Assembly (NCBI GenBank): GCA_019744815.1
Contig: JAIEUA010000009.1
Coordinates: 62,001 to 126,000 of the forward strand
DNA from: Phycisphaerales bacterium
GTDB taxonomy: Bacteria > Planctomycetota > Phycisphaerae > Phycisphaerales > UBA1924
Length of the DNA stretch: 64,000 nt
Direction of reading: 5' to 3'
Below the pieces are notes generated by a model that saw nothing but the letters and a program-made list of their open reading frames with translations, was not told where the DNA came from and searched no databases. The number at the start of each line of letters is the position of its first letter. Position 1 is the stretch's first letter. Positions 8,111-17,990 of this stretch are shown one piece after another. The position numbers and the translations under genes were made by a program.

Positions 8111-10720
8111 TTAGGTGGACTGGCCGGCCGCGGCCTTGTCGTTCTTGTCGGTCTTGGGGGCCCGGCTGTCCGGCTCGGCCGGCGGGACCGGCAGCTGCTC
8201 GGTGTTGAAGTAGAGGTGGTCGTCGGCCTTGGTGGTGGTGTCGCCCTCGGCCGGCTTCTTGTGCGTGATCGTGATCCGGCACGGCGGGGTGAAGTCGCCC
8301 TGGAGCAGCATCTCCGAGAGCGGGTCCTCGACGTACTGGCCGATCGCGCGACGCAGCGGGCGGGCGCCGAACTCGGGGTTGTAGCCGCGATCGATCAGGA
8401 ACTCCTTGGCCAAGTCGTCGATGGTGATCTCGATCTTCTGGGCCTTGAGCCGCTTGGAGACCTTCGCGACCTCGTAGTCGATGATCGAGGTGATGTCGGC
8501 CTTGGTGAGGGGCTTGAAGACGATCACGTCATCGAGACGGTTGATGAACTCGGGGCGGAAGAAGCGCTCGATCTCCTTGAGCAGGACGACCTTGATGTTG
8601 TCGTAGTCGCCCGACTCGGTCCGCTTCTGGAAGCCGAAGCCCGCGCCGCCCTTGATCATGTCCGCACCGAGGTTGCTGGTCATGATCATCACGGTGTTGC
8701 GGAAGTCGACGTTGCGGCCGAAGGAGTCGGTGAGACGCCCCTCTTCCATGATCTGCAGGAGCATGTTGAACACGTCCGGGTGCGCCTTCTCGACTTCGTC
8801 GAGCAGGACCACCGAGTACGGCCGACGGCGGATGCGCTCGGTGAGCTGGCCGCCTTCTTCGTAGCCGACGTAGCCCGGGGGCGCGCCGACCAGACGCGAG
8901 ACGTTGTGCTTCTCCATGTACTCGGACATGTCGAGGTGCACGAGCGCCTCCTCGTCGCCGAACATGAACTCGGCCAGAGCCTTGGCGAGCAGCGTCTTGC
9001 CGACGCCGGTCGGTCCAAGGAAGATGAACGAGCCCATCGGACGCTTGGGGTCCTTCAGGCCGGCGCGGGCGCGGCGGATGCTCTTGGCGATCGCCTTGAT
9101 CGCGTCGTCCTGGCTGATGACCTTCTTGTGCAGCTCCTTCTCGAGCTCGAGCAGGCGCTGGGCCTCGTCCTTCTCCAGACGCTGGAGCGGCACGCCGGTC
9201 ATCTTGCTGACGACCTCGGCGATGACTTCTTCATCGACGGTGCCGTCGACTTCCTGGGCCTTGGTCCGCCACTGCTTCTGCAGCTCTTCCTTCTCGCGGC
9301 GGCTCTTCTCGGCGAGGTCACGCAGCTCGGCGGCCTTCTCGTAGTCCGCGGCCTTCACGGCCTCGTCCTTCGCGACCGCCAGACGCTCAATCTCGGCCTC
9401 GATCTCCGCCAGGTTCGGCGGCTTGGTCATGCTCTTGATCCGGACGCGGGCGCCCGCCTCGTCGATCACGTCGATCGACTTGTCGGGTTGCACGCGACCG
9501 GAGATGTACCGTCCGGACAGCTCGACCGCCGCCTTCACCGCCGCGTCGGTGATCCGCACGCGGTGGTGCTGCTCGTAACGGTCGCGCAGCCCCTTGATGA
9601 TCTCGATCGTCTGTTCGTCGCTCGGCGGCTCGACCGTGATCGCCTGGAAGCGACGGGCCAGAGCGGCGTCCTTCTCGATGTACTTGCGGTACTCGTCGAA
9701 GGTGGTGGCGCCGATGCACTGGATCTCGCCGCGGGCGAGCGCGGGCTTGAGCACGTTGGACGCGTCGATCGCGCCCTCCGCGCCGCCGGCGCCCACCAGG
9801 GTGTGCAGCTCGTCGATGAAGAGCATCACGTTCTTGGCCCGGCGGACCTCGTTCATGACCGCCTTGATGCGCTCCTCGAACTGGCCGCGGTACTTGGTGC
9901 CGGCGACCATCATCGCCAGGTCAAGGACGACCAGGCGCTTGTCGTGGAGGATCTCGGGGACGTCGCCGCTGATGATCCGCTGGGCCAGACCCTCGACGAT
10001 GGCGGTCTTGCCCACGCCGGCTTCACCGAGCAGGACGGGGTTGTTCTTGGTGCGACGGCAGAGGACCTGCACGACGCGTTCGATCTCGGTCTGACGGCCG
10101 ATGACGGGGTCGAGCGTGCCCTCGCGAGCCAGCTCGGTGAGGTCGCGGCCGAAGGAGTCCAGGGCCGGGGTCTTGCTCTTGCCGCCCTTGGCCGAGGCGC
10201 TGCTGCCGCCGGCCGAGGCCGACGCGCTCGCGCCCGACTGGCCGCCGCCGCCGGCGCCTTCCATCTCTTCGGTGCGCTCGTTGCCGGCGCCGAGGAGGTT
10301 GAGGACTTCCTCGCGGACTTCCTCGAGCTTCAGCCCGAGGTTCATGAGCACCTGGGCGGCGACGCCGTCGTGCTCGCGGAGCAGGCCGAGCAGCAAATGC
10401 TCGGTGCCGACGTAGTTGTGATTGAGGTTGCGGGCCTCTTCGATGGCGTACTCGATGACCTTCTTGGCCCGGGGAGTCTGGGGCAGCTTGCCCATCGTCA
10501 CCATCTCAGGCCCGGCCTTGACGAGCTTCTCAACCTCAAGGCGGACCTTGCGCAGGTCCACATCCAGGTTCTTGAGCACGTTGGCGCCGACGCCCGAGCC
10601 TTCCTTCACCAGGCCGAGCAGGATGTGCTCGGTCCCGATGTACTCGTGGTTGAAGCGCTGGGCTTCCTGGTTGGCGAGGGCCATGACCTTGCGGGCGCGA
10701 TCGGTGAAGCGTTCGAACAT
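8111..10720 (-). CDS. clpC: ATP-dependent Clp protease ATP-binding subunit ClpC
   Basis: 869 residues from the ATG at 10720, which follows a GGAG site by 7 bp and starts with the conserved [13 protein letters not shown]. The double Clp_N repeat ends near residue 145 and is followed by a Gly/Ser-rich linker ([18 protein letters not shown]), longer and more repetitive than in Bacillus ClpC. AAA1 has Walker [10 protein letters not shown]; a coiled middle domain with the UVR-like '[15 protein letters not shown]' follows; AAA2 has [14 protein letters not shown] and the arginine-finger region. The hexamer unfolds proteins for ClpP in the cytoplasm. The extra C-terminal tail of about 50 residues is rich in Lys, Asp and Pro. 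clpP is not in the window. Confidence 0.95.
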   Translation of the reverse strand: MFERFTDRARKVMALANQEAQRFNHEYIGTEHILLGLVKEGSGVGANVLKNLDVDLRKVRLEVEKLVKAGPEMVTMGKLPQTPRAKKVIEYAIEEARNLNHNYVGTEHLLLGLLREHDGVAAQVLMNLGLKLEEVREEVLNLLGAGNERTEEMEGAGGGGQSGASASASAGGSSASAKGGKSKTPALDSFGRDLTELAREGTLDPVIGRQTEIERVVQVLCRRTKNNPVLLGEAGVGKTAIVEGLAQRIISGDVPEILHDKRLVVLDLAMMVAGTKYRGQFEERIKAVMNEVRRAKNVMLFIDELHTLVGAGGAEGAIDASNVLKPALARGEIQCIGATTFDEYRKYIEKDAALARRFQAITVEPPSDEQTIEIIKGLRDRYEQHHRVRITDAAVKAAVELSGRYISGRVQPDKSIDVIDEAGARVRIKSMTKPPNLAEIEAEIERLAVAKDEAVKAADYEKAAELRDLAEKSRREKEELQKQWRTKAQEVDGTVDEEVIAEVVSKMTGVPLQRLEKDEAQRLLELEKELHKKVISQDDAIKAIAKSIRRARAGLKDPKRPMGSFIFLGPTGVGKTLLAKALAEFMFGDEEALVHLDMSEYMEKHNVSRLVGAPPGYVGYEEGGQLTERIRRRPYSVVLLDEVEKAHPDVFNMLLQIMEEGRLTDSFGRNVDFRNTVMIMTSNLGADMIKGGAGFGFQKRTESGDYDNIKVVLLKEIERFFRPEFINRLDDVIVFKPLTKADITSIIDYEVAKVSKRLKAQKIEITIDDLAKEFLIDRGYNPEFGARPLRRAIGQYVEDPLSEMLLQGDFTPPCRITITHKKPAEGDTTTKADDHLYFNTEQLPVPPAEPDSRAPKTDKNDKAAAGQST

Positions 10721-11154
10721 CTCTGGACTCCACGGGGAGCTGGGTGGCTTGCACGGAGCAAGGCCCAACGTCCCACATCTTTATTCGCACGCCGGAGCGT
10801 CCCGCTTCGGGGGAATCGGGGCGATTCCCCGGTGTGCGATGCAAGTGCCGTGCTGAACTGCCTTTGACGAGTCAGTCAGAACCGCACCGGACCACCCCCA
10901 ACCCTCCAGAATCGCCTTCCGTTCGCCTTTCGCAAGGCAAACCAGGGGGGACACCGGAGGACCGGACCGGTCCATTCCATCAGTATCGGCAGCACGGGGC
11001 ATGCCGATCGGCAGATCTGAGATGCGGCAGAATCTGATTCGAAACACTCGCGCGGGAGCTTCCCACGCCCCGCCAGCGAGTCAGGGCGCGAGAAATCCCG
11101 TTTCCTGCTGCCGTACTGGCAGACTTCGCCCTCCTTCCTCAGTGGATCGACGCG
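10721..11154. other. Divergent intergenic region between clpC and DAGK-like gene
   Basis: 434 bp separate the divergently oriented clpC and the diacylglycerol-kinase-like gene. A hairpin-capable inverted repeat, GGGGAATC (10810-10817) with GATTCCCC (10823-10830), lies about 90 bp upstream of clpC and could be a leader hairpin or operator. I see no CIRCE element (the HrcA site), no convincing -35/-10 pair and no tRNA fold. Confidence 0.4.
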
Positions 11155-12126
11155 ATGAGCCGCCCGCGCCCGTGCGATCCGCGGCCTCGACCGTCCCCAC
11201 CCACGTTCCCCAACAATGTCCCGGTGAAGATCGCGATGCTTGTCAATGCCAGTTCGGGCCGGGGGCGGGGAGCGCCCACGGCCGATCGCCTCCTGGACCA
11301 CCTTCGCCAGCGCGGGCATGAGATCACAGCCGTGCCCATCGGGCAATCCGAGGCGCTCGCCCAAGCCACTCGCGACGCCGCAGCTCTGGTCGTGGTGGGG
11401 GGCGATGGCAGCATCGCGTCCGTGCTCGCGACCGCGGAGATCACCAAAGTCCCCCTGTATCACGCCCCGACCGGCAACGAGAATCTCTTCGCCCGGGCCT
11501 TTGGGCACACCGCTGATCCGGCCCACGCCGCCACCGTCCTCGAACGCGGGACCCCGCGCTCCATCGACCTGGGCATCGCGGCCCACACCAGCGATCTCGC
11601 GACGCCCACGCGTTTCGCGATCATGCTTTCGCTCGGGCCCGACGCCTCGGTCATCCACCGCCTCGGCGCGATCCGCACCAAATCCTCCGGCCATTTGGCC
11701 TACGCCCGCCCGGTCGCGGACGAGCTGGTCGCGCTCGTGCGTGGGCAGCGCCTCCCGGCGGTGCGTGTCTGGGTCGATGGCAAGAAGCTCGCCGACGATG
11801 CCGGATGGCTCGTGGTGGCCAACATGCGCCAGTTCGCGCTGGGCATCGATCCGGCGGCGGCCGCGGGAGAGGTCGACCCCGCCGACGGCTTGCTCGATGT
11901 GGCGTTCTTCCCGATGCGTTCGGCGCTGGGACTGATCCCCTGGGCCGCGCGCTGCCGTCTGGGTTGGGCGGGGGCTCACCCCGCGTTTGTCTCGGGTCGG
12001 GGACGGGAGATCGTGGTCGAAGGCGACGGCCCCTGGCAGTTCGATGGCGAAGTCGGCAAGGTCCTGACGAGCCCGGATCGCCTTCGCATCGAGTCGCGCC
12101 AGGCCGCGGTTCGCGTGCTTGTTTGA
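11155..12126 (+). CDS. Diacylglycerol kinase catalytic-domain (YegS/DagK-like) protein
   Basis: 323 residues from ATG 11155, or 300 from an in-frame GTG at 11224 that starts right at the conserved 'VKIAMLVNASSGRG' strand; the family usually begins there, so the shorter form is plausible. Motifs: NASSGRG phosphate-binding start, 'VVVGGDGSIASVL' (the GGDGT-like nucleotide loop, here GGDGS), and 'APTGNENLFARAFG'. The family phosphorylates diacylglycerol, sphingosine or related lipids at the membrane. The C-terminal half, 'VVVEGDGPWQFDGEV', matches the lipid-kinase C-terminal domain. Substrate is unassigned. Confidence 0.85.
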   Translation: MSRPRPCDPRPRPSPPTFPNNVPVKIAMLVNASSGRGRGAPTADRLLDHLRQRGHEITAVPIGQSEALAQATRDAAALVVVGGDGSIASVLATAEITKVPLYHAPTGNENLFARAFGHTADPAHAATVLERGTPRSIDLGIAAHTSDLATPTRFAIMLSLGPDASVIHRLGAIRTKSSGHLAYARPVADELVALVRGQRLPAVRVWVDGKKLADDAGWLVVANMRQFALGIDPAAAAGEVDPADGLLDVAFFPMRSALGLIPWAARCRLGWAGAHPAFVSGRGREIVVEGDGPWQFDGEVGKVLTSPDRLRIESRQAAVRVLV

Positions 12127-12138
12127 TATATGTATAAT
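12110..12138 (+). promoter_or_regulatory. Possible promoter of ybeY-corC
   Basis: An AT-rich island stands out in a GC-rich background and holds a perfect -10 hexamer TATAAT at 12133-12138. The -35 position (12110-12115, TTCGCG, 17-bp spacer) matches consensus at only three of six positions. It would start transcription about 165 bp before ybeY. Confidence 0.35.
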
Positions 12139-12310
12139 TTTTGATTGGTCTTTGATCGGAACAGATCCCGGGTTCGGCTCATCACTCGGCGTTCCTGATA
12201 CGATGTTGGTCCTGCCACGAACCCGCCACGCAGGGACGCGTTGGACCTTGTGACTCCCCGCGGACTCACCACTGTTCAGGCGTCGGCAGCCCGTTTCGTC
12301 CAGGAACTCC

Positions 12311-12874
12311 ATGTCCCGATCCAGCTCTCCAAACCCCGGCCCTGCGACCTCCGTCCCCGCGGTGCGACTCGATCTCACCGAGGCGACTGGACGGCTGCGC
12401 GCCTCGGCCGTGGAGCGGTTGCTCGATCTGCTCGCCCGGGGGATCGCCCGGGCCTGCCAGCGCGAGGCCCATCGAACGCAGGGCCATGCCCGCGCCGGCG
12501 AGGTCCGGGTTCGCATCGTCGACGACGCGGAGATGAGCCGCCTGCACGAGGAGTACTCCGGCATCAGCGGCACGACCGACGTGCTGACGTTCGACATGTC
12601 GGGCGAGGCCGACGACCGGGGCGTGGCGCTCCTGGATGTCGACATCGCCGTTTGCCTGGACGAGGCCGAGCGCCAGGGCGCCAAGCGGGGCCACGCGCCC
12701 GAGGACGAAGTACTTCTCTACGCCCTCCACGGCGTGCTGCACTGTCTGGGCCACGACGACCACGACGACGACGCCTTCCGCGCCATGCACGCCGCGGAGG
12801 ACGAGATCCTCGCCGCCATCGGAGCCTCGGTTCGCTTCCACGCTCCCGAGGCCGGTTCGAAGGGAGGCGCATGA
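12311..12874 (+). CDS. ybeY: rRNA maturation endoribonuclease YbeY
   Basis: 187 residues. The zinc-binding signature is clear: 'HGVLHCLGHDDHDDD', matching the H-G-x-L-H-x3-G-x-D-H pattern of UPF0054/YbeY. The upstream 'RIVDDAEMSRLHEEYSGISGTTDVLTFDM' is the family hallmark region. YbeY is a metal-dependent single-strand RNase needed for 16S rRNA 3' processing and late 30S quality control. The stop overlaps the next start (ATGA). The ybeY-corC pairing is a recurrent bacterial arrangement, which supports both calls. Confidence 0.95.
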   Translation: MSRSSSPNPGPATSVPAVRLDLTEATGRLRASAVERLLDLLARGIARACQREAHRTQGHARAGEVRVRIVDDAEMSRLHEEYSGISGTTDVLTFDMSGEADDRGVALLDVDIAVCLDEAERQGAKRGHAPEDEVLLYALHGVLHCLGHDDHDDDAFRAMHAAEDEILAAIGASVRFHAPEAGSKGGA

Positions 12875-14349
12875 ACACCCTCCTCCCCGCCGAGGCCTGG
12901 CTGTTTGCGACGCTGCTCTCGCTGCTGGCCTGCGGCGTCTTTGGCGCGATCTTCCACTCGCTCCGCGATCACTCCCGCTCGGCCCTCGAAGAGATCGTCC
13001 AGAAGCGGGCCGACCCCGAGCGGGAGCGGCGGCTCCGCAAGATCATCGATGATGTCGACGGGCACGCGGCCTCGGTCGCCCTTGCCCGTGTGGCGCTCAG
13101 CGTCGTCACCGCCATCAGCGCGGTGCTTTTCACCGTCGAGATCACCCCGACCGGTTCCGCCTCGAGCCTGCGCTGGACCGCCCTGATCTCGTGTGTCCTC
13201 ATCGTCTCGGTGTTCGTGTGGATCGTCGGCACCGTCATCCCCACCAGCATCGCCCGCCACCTGGCCGAGCCCACGATCTACGGCCTGGCCGCGGTGGTCC
13301 GCGCGATGTACGTGATCACGGCGCCGCTGCGGGCCCTGGTCGCCTTCATCGACCGCATCGTCCGCGCGCTCTCGGGCCGGGCCGAGGGCGACGACTCGGG
13401 GGAGATCCAGGCCGAGCTGCTCGACGTGGTCGAAGAGGCGCGGCAGGAGGGCCAGCTCGACGACACCGAGATCCAGATGATCCGGGCCGTCGCTCGCTTC
13501 CGCGACACCACCGTCCGCGGGATCATGACGCCCCGAACCGACATGGACGTCCTGGAGCTGACCAACGACCTGGGCAAGGTCACCTCGATGATCCGCGAGG
13601 GCGCCCACAGCCGCATCCCTGTCTACGAGGGAACCGTGGACCGGGTGGTGGGGGTCTTCTACATCAAGGACCTGCTCCGCTGGCTCGCCGGCGCGGGCAC
13701 GGCGGGCGGGCGCAAGATGTTCGACCTGCGCAGCGTCCTTCGCCCCGCGCTCTTCGTGCCCGAATCCAAGACGGTCCGCGAGCTGCTCGACGAGATGCTC
13801 GAGAAGCGCGTGCACATCGCGGTCGTCACCGATGAGTTCGGCGGCACGGCCGGCCTGGTCACGCTCGAGGACATCGTCGAGGAGTTCTTCGGCGACGTGC
13901 AGGACGAGTACGAACGCCCCGAGGACATCCCGCTCGCCAAGACCGACGAGGCACGGCGTGCCGTCGAGCTGGACGGGCGTGCGTATGTCGCCGACGCTAA
14001 CACCAAGCTCTCCGAGCTGAAGCTCTCCATCCCCGAGAGCGCCGACTACGCGACGGTGGGGGGGTTCGTCACCGTCGCGCTCGGGCGCATCCCCAAGAAG
14101 GGCGAAATCGTCACCGTCAGCGAGCAGGAGCTCGCCGAGATCGTGCGGCCGCTGCGTGTCACCATCCTCGCCGCCGAGCCGACTCGCGTGGTTCGGCTGC
14201 GGATCGAATCGCTCGACGCCGCACCCGATGCCGCCAACCCCAAGCCGGGCATCGTTCCGCCGCCCGCGCCCGCACCGGTGGTGGTCCGCGACGGCAGCGC
14301 GACGATGCTGCAATCCTCCGCCGATTGGTCGGAGTCGGGGAAACGCTGA
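12871..14349 (+). CDS. CorC/HlyC-type CBS-domain membrane protein (CNNM family)
   Basis: 492 residues from the ATG at 12871, which follows an AGGGAGG site and overlaps the ybeY stop. The N-terminal third carries about three to four membrane spans (residues 5-25, 65-85, 100-125 and a hydrophobic stretch near 145-165) in the CNNM/DUF21 layout. A pair of CBS domains follows ('VRGIMTPRTDMDVL', 'LVTLEDIVEEFFGDVQDEY'), then the CorC_HlyC domain ('ADYATVGGFVTVALGRIPKKGE'). Members take part in Mg2+ or Co2+ export and tolerance. The Pro/Ala-rich end after residue 470 is low complexity. Confidence 0.9.
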   Translation: MNTLLPAEAWLFATLLSLLACGVFGAIFHSLRDHSRSALEEIVQKRADPERERRLRKIIDDVDGHAASVALARVALSVVTAISAVLFTVEITPTGSASSLRWTALISCVLIVSVFVWIVGTVIPTSIARHLAEPTIYGLAAVVRAMYVITAPLRALVAFIDRIVRALSGRAEGDDSGEIQAELLDVVEEARQEGQLDDTEIQMIRAVARFRDTTVRGIMTPRTDMDVLELTNDLGKVTSMIREGAHSRIPVYEGTVDRVVGVFYIKDLLRWLAGAGTAGGRKMFDLRSVLRPALFVPESKTVRELLDEMLEKRVHIAVVTDEFGGTAGLVTLEDIVEEFFGDVQDEYERPEDIPLAKTDEARRAVELDGRAYVADANTKLSELKLSIPESADYATVGGFVTVALGRIPKKGEIVTVSEQELAEIVRPLRVTILAAEPTRVVRLRIESLDAAPDAANPKPGIVPPPAPAPVVVRDGSATMLQSSADWSESGKR

Positions 14350-14365
14350 TCACCGTGTCCGACGC

Positions 14366-14809
14366 TTACGCCGCCTGTCGGCTCGATTGCTCGGCCCCAC
14401 GGATCATCGCCGCGGCCACCGCGTTGAGCGCTTCGCCCCACGCGTGTCCGATGGCGGGAGTCCACGCCGGGCCCGCGACGTCCTGGATCGCTCCCAGCAT
14501 CTCGTCCCGCACGATCGGATAGTGCTCGGGCTTGGCCCCGTAACCAACGTGCCGAGCACCCATTTCCATCAAGGGCTTCTCGAGCGCGCCCAGGTTGTCG
14601 GCGTGCTTGACCACCAGCCCGACTGCGGCCGCGAGATGGGCCTTCTGCTTGCTGAGGTCCTGCGGGAACATCGCCCGCACCTGGGGCGCCCGCGCGAAGA
14701 GCCGTTCGTAGAACCGATCCATGAGCTTCGGCGCGTGCGGCGCGATGAGCGCGAACGAATCGCGGATGACCTGGGCGTTTTGCGAGCCGGGGATTGGGGC
14801 GTGGGCCAT
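14366..14809 (-). CDS. Single-domain bacterial globin
   Basis: 147 residues, a complete globin fold without the reductase module of flavohaemoglobin. It resembles the globin half of Hmp and Vitreoscilla haemoglobin: 'DSFALIAPHAPKLMDRFYERLFARAPQVRAMF' with the B10 Tyr and CD1 Phe, then the proximal His in 'GARHVGYGAKPEHYPIV', and 'AWGEALNAVAAAMI' in helix H. Such proteins bind O2 or NO; B10 Tyr favours slow ligand release or NO detoxification. The start has a GGAG site 7 bp upstream. It is a single gene with its own upstream gap. Confidence 0.92.
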   Translation of the reverse strand: MAHAPIPGSQNAQVIRDSFALIAPHAPKLMDRFYERLFARAPQVRAMFPQDLSKQKAHLAAAVGLVVKHADNLGALEKPLMEMGARHVGYGAKPEHYPIVRDEMLGAIQDVAGPAWTPAIGHAWGEALNAVAAAMIRGAEQSSRQAA

Positions 14810-14978
14810 GGGTGGACTCCTGGGGCCGCTGGCGCGGGTGTTGGTCCATCGGCCGCCGCTCCCGGGGGCGTCACGCCCGGTTCTGGCTTCGACTCATTCC
14901 CAGCGGAACCGGCAGGATCACCCACTCCCCGCGACGGCAGATTCCGCCCGGTGGCAAGCTGCGCAATCCCGACGGCTG

Positions 14979-16175
14979 CTATCGCGTGGCCAGAGCCACC
15001 ATCATCTCCACCCCGGTCGCGATCGCGTCGTCGTTGAAGTCGAACTCCGGCTGATGCAGCGTCGCCGGATTCGAATCGCCCGGGCGCTGCAGGCCCAGCA
15101 CGAAGAACACGCTGGGCACCTTCTTGGCGTAGTACGAGAAGTCCTCGCCGCCCATGGTCGGCTCGGGCACCAACTGGACGCGCTCGGCACCGACGGCGGC
15201 CTTGGCGGTCTCGAACCAGCGCTCCGTCAGGCTCGGGTCGTTGTACGTGACCGGATAACCCTCTTGCCAATCGATGTGGGCCTCGCAGCCGTGGGCGGCG
15301 CACACGCCCTGAACGATCTCAAAGAACCGCTTCTTGGCCAGGGCCCGGGTCTCGGTGGTGAGCGTGCGGATGGTGCCGTGGAACTCCGCCGAGCGGGGGA
15401 TGATGTTGTTCGCCGTGCCGCCCTTGATCACGGTCATGGAGCAGACGATGGCGTCGAAGGGCGAGGCATTGCGGCTCACCAGTTGCTGCAGGCTGACGAT
15501 GCACTGCGACAGGCACAGGATCGGGTCCTTGCTGTAGTGCGGGTACGCCGCGTGGGACTGCTCACCCTTGATCGTCACCACCACGTCGTCGGTCGCCGCC
15601 AGGAGCGGGCCGGGGCGCGAACCCACCACGCCGACCGGCAGCGTGGGCCAGCCGTGCAGGCCGTACATCCTCTCGACCTTGGGCCCCAGCACCTTGCCGT
15701 CGAGGACGCCGTCCTGGCACATGGCGTTCCCGCCCGCGCCGCCTTCTTCCGCGGGCTGGAAGACGAAGTGCACGCCGCGGGGCCGGTGGGTCAGGCGGCT
15801 CAGCACCCGTGCCGCACCGAGCAGGATGGCGGTGTGCCCGTCGTGCCCGCAGGCGTGCATGACGCCGGGCGTCGTGCTGCTGTACGGCTTGCCGGTGTTC
15901 TCGACGATCGGGAGCGCGTCCATGTCGGCCCGGAGCCCGATCGTCGGCGAGTTCGGTCCCTCCGTCGCCGGCAGGTACGCCAGCACGCCCGTGCCCTTGG
16001 CCAGGCCACCGATGTACTTCAGCCCGTGGCGTTCGAGCTTCGCCAATTCGGCCTGCACCATGCGGCTGGTGCGGGTCTCGTGGTACGACAGCTCGGGGTG
16101 CGCGTGCAGATCACGGCGGAACGCGATCAGCTCCGGCAACTCGCGGGCGACCGCCTGGCGAACGTCTTGGGACAT
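14979..16175 (-). CDS. M20 family amidohydrolase (N-acyl-amino-acid/hippurate hydrolase type)
   Basis: 398 residues from the ATG at 16175, preferred because a GAGG site lies 8 bp upstream; the frame has another ATG at 16223. Metal-site and family motifs: 'FRRDLHAHPELSYHE' near the N-terminus, 'GLRADMDALPI', 'MHACGHDGHTAILLGAA', 'FVFQPAEEGGAGG' and the C-terminal 'PTMGGEDFSYY'. The family removes acyl groups from N-acyl amino acids using a metal centre. The exact acyl substrate is not readable. It faces the ExbB operon divergently across a 134-bp gap. Confidence 0.92.
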   Translation of the reverse strand: MSQDVRQAVARELPELIAFRRDLHAHPELSYHETRTSRMVQAELAKLERHGLKYIGGLAKGTGVLAYLPATEGPNSPTIGLRADMDALPIVENTGKPYSSTTPGVMHACGHDGHTAILLGAARVLSRLTHRPRGVHFVFQPAEEGGAGGNAMCQDGVLDGKVLGPKVERMYGLHGWPTLPVGVVGSRPGPLLAATDDVVVTIKGEQSHAAYPHYSKDPILCLSQCIVSLQQLVSRNASPFDAIVCSMTVIKGGTANNIIPRSAEFHGTIRTLTTETRALAKKRFFEIVQGVCAAHGCEAHIDWQEGYPVTYNDPSLTERWFETAKAAVGAERVQLVPEPTMGGEDFSYYAKKVPSVFFVLGLQRPGDSNPATLHQPEFDFNDDAIATGVEMMVALATR

Positions 16176-16309
16176 CGGTTTGACCTCGGAAACAGCCACT
16201 TCAGATGGGATCGTCGCGGGCATCGTCAAGGGTAGGAAAGCGATCCGGCTTCCTCGGGCCCGGGCCCGAAGGCCTCTCCGCCCGCCGCCGCAACCCATAC
16301 CATGCCCCG

Positions 16310-17038
16310 ATGATCTCTTCCCCTCTCCTTGCCGCCGCCGCCGTCCCCGCCAACGCCGGGCTGTGGGGCCTGTTTACCCAGTCGTTCGACGTCTTCACGG
16401 TGCTGCTGCTGGTCGGCTCGCTGGTCGCGGTCGCGATCATCGTGCGGTGCATGCTCGACGTGCGGGAGAGCCGCATCCTGCCCGAGGTGAGCATCAACCG
16501 CATCACCGATCTCGCCCGGGCGGGGCGGGAGGAGGACCTCCGGGCCTTTGTCCGGGGCGATGACAGCTTCCCGGCCCGCGTGATGCGCGAGGTGCTCTCG
16601 TCGGGTCGGAAGGACCGCAACTCGATCCGCGAGACCGCCGAGATCGCGGCGAGCGACGAGTGCTCCCGCTGGTTCCGCACCATCGAGCCGCTGAACATCA
16701 TCGGAAACCTGGGCCCGCTGATCGGCCTGGCGGGCACGGTCTGGGGCATGATCATCGCGTTCACCTCGCTGGGTGAATCCGGCGGCCAGGCCGGGCCTTC
16801 GGACCTTTCCCTCGGCATCAGCAAGGCGCTCTTCCACACGCTGCTCGGCCTGACGCTCGCGATCCCCTGCTTGTTGGTCTTTGGCTTCTACCGCTCCATT
16901 GTCGATCGCATCTGCACCCGCGCGATGGTGGTCTGCACCCAGCTTGTCGACCTGCTCCCGGCCGAGGGCACGGCGGGTCCGGTGGATGCCGAGCCCCGGG
17001 CAGAACTGAAGCCCGCCCGCGAGAAGGCCCGCGTCTGA
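16310..17038 (+). CDS. MotA/TolQ/ExbB proton-channel family protein
   Basis: 242 residues with three membrane spans (about 20-42, 125-150, 165-190), as in ExbB/TolQ. The core 'IEPLNIIGNLGPLIGLAGTVWGMIIAF' and 'ALFHTLLGLTLAIPCLL' hold the conserved channel helices. With ExbD it forms an inner-membrane proton channel that powers outer-membrane work (TonB-type import or Tol-type constriction). Two exbD-like genes follow at 8 bp and with a GTGA overlap, so this is one operon. No tonB, tolA or tolB is present. Confidence 0.92.
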   Translation: MISSPLLAAAAVPANAGLWGLFTQSFDVFTVLLLVGSLVAVAIIVRCMLDVRESRILPEVSINRITDLARAGREEDLRAFVRGDDSFPARVMREVLSSGRKDRNSIRETAEIAASDECSRWFRTIEPLNIIGNLGPLIGLAGTVWGMIIAFTSLGESGGQAGPSDLSLGISKALFHTLLGLTLAIPCLLVFGFYRSIVDRICTRAMVVCTQLVDLLPAEGTAGPVDAEPRAELKPAREKARV

Positions 17039-17045
17039 TTGTCCT

Positions 17046-17516
17046 ATGCGCCGCCGCCCCAGCAATCTCTCCGCCGCCGCCCCGCACGTGAACGTCACGC
17101 CGATGATCGACGTGGTGATGTGCCTGATCATTTTCTATTTGATGGTCGGGCATCTGGCCTCGGGGCGCAGCGGGCATGTGAATCTTCCCAGCGCCGGGCA
17201 GGGCGAGCGGGTCGAGCAGTCCTCGCCGATCGTCATCAACCTCTCGCCCAGCGATGAGCCCGACGCCGCGCCGGACGCCGAGCCGGTGCTGCTCATCGGC
17301 TCCGAGCGAGTCGCCATGACGAGCCTGGCGCAACGACTGAAGGATCTCGCCACGCTCTCGCCGGGTGCCGAGGTGCAGGTCCGGGCCGATCGGCGGCTGG
17401 CCTACGGCAGCGTCTCCCCGGTGCTGACCGCGTGCCGCGAGGCGGGACTGCTCTCGGTGAAGCTCGTCGCCCAGCGTGGCGCGCCGGTGGCTCCGACCTC
17501 GGGAGGCAAGCCGTGA
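17046..17516 (+). CDS. ExbD/TolR family biopolymer transport protein (first copy)
   Basis: 156 residues: a short basic cytoplasmic start, one membrane helix (about 18-40) that carries the proton-relay Asp in 'NVTPMIDVVMCLIIFYLMV', and a periplasmic ExbD domain ending 'ADRRLAYGSVSPVLTACREAGLLSVKLV'. It pairs with the upstream ExbB-like protein. Its stop overlaps the GTG start of a second ExbD (GTGA), with a GGGAGG site inside this gene's last codons. Confidence 0.92.
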   Translation: MRRRPSNLSAAAPHVNVTPMIDVVMCLIIFYLMVGHLASGRSGHVNLPSAGQGERVEQSSPIVINLSPSDEPDAAPDAEPVLLIGSERVAMTSLAQRLKDLATLSPGAEVQVRADRRLAYGSVSPVLTACREAGLLSVKLVAQRGAPVAPTSGGKP

Positions 17517-17989
17517 GCCGCCACGTCCTTCGACGCCGCAACGCGCTGGCGACCCACGAGCTGCACTACGGCCCCAACATGACGCCGATGGTGGACGTGG
17601 TCATGGTGATTCTGGTGTTCTTCATGGCCAGTGCCAGCGTGCTGGGCCCCGAGTGGCTGCTGAAGACCGCGCTGCCGCCGAGCAAGCCCTCGCCGATCGC
17701 GCCCAGCCCGGACATCACCCGCGTCGAGCTGCAGCTCGCGATGAACGCGGGGGTCGTGGTTGCCCGTGTGCGAGAAGGGACGAACGCCGCGCCCGCGCTC
17801 GACGCCGCGGGGATCGACGATGTGATCCGCTATCTGAACGACACCGCCAAGCGCCTCAACCCCAAGCAGCTCGCGGTGGTCGTCCGGCCGCGGGGTGAGG
17901 TGCCGTACGAGACCGTGGTCCAGCTCCACGAGCTGTGTGCCCGGCTGGGGATCGAGAAGATCGGCATTCTCGATCCGGCGAAGCCGTAG
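17513..17989 (+). CDS. ExbD/TolR family biopolymer transport protein (second copy)
   Basis: 158 residues from a GTG at 17513 that overlaps the preceding stop and follows GGGAGG by a few bases. It has the same plan: 'GPNMTPMVDVVMVILVFFMASASVL' as the single helix with the key Asp, then a periplasmic domain ending 'VVRPRGEVPYETVVQLHELCARLGIEKIGIL'. It is clearly diverged from the first copy. Two unequal ExbD subunits beside one ExbB suggest a mixed ExbD dimer in the channel (inference). Confidence 0.92.
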   Translation: MSRHVLRRRNALATHELHYGPNMTPMVDVVMVILVFFMASASVLGPEWLLKTALPPSKPSPIAPSPDITRVELQLAMNAGVVVARVREGTNAAPALDAAGIDDVIRYLNDTAKRLNPKQLAVVVRPRGEVPYETVVQLHELCARLGIEKIGILDPAKP

Positions 17990-17990
17990 C

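Noticed and set aside
7911..8282. N-terminal extension of the histidine kinase up to 8282
   Set aside because: The extra residues are antisense to the clpC 3' end and its terminator; the CHASE protein has a natural start at 7910.
8009..10867. Very long open frame antisense to clpC (about 950 codons)
   Set aside because: Its composition is that of a GC-rich mirror frame (Leu/Val/Asp/Arg runs), it has no family signal, and clpC on the other strand is certain.
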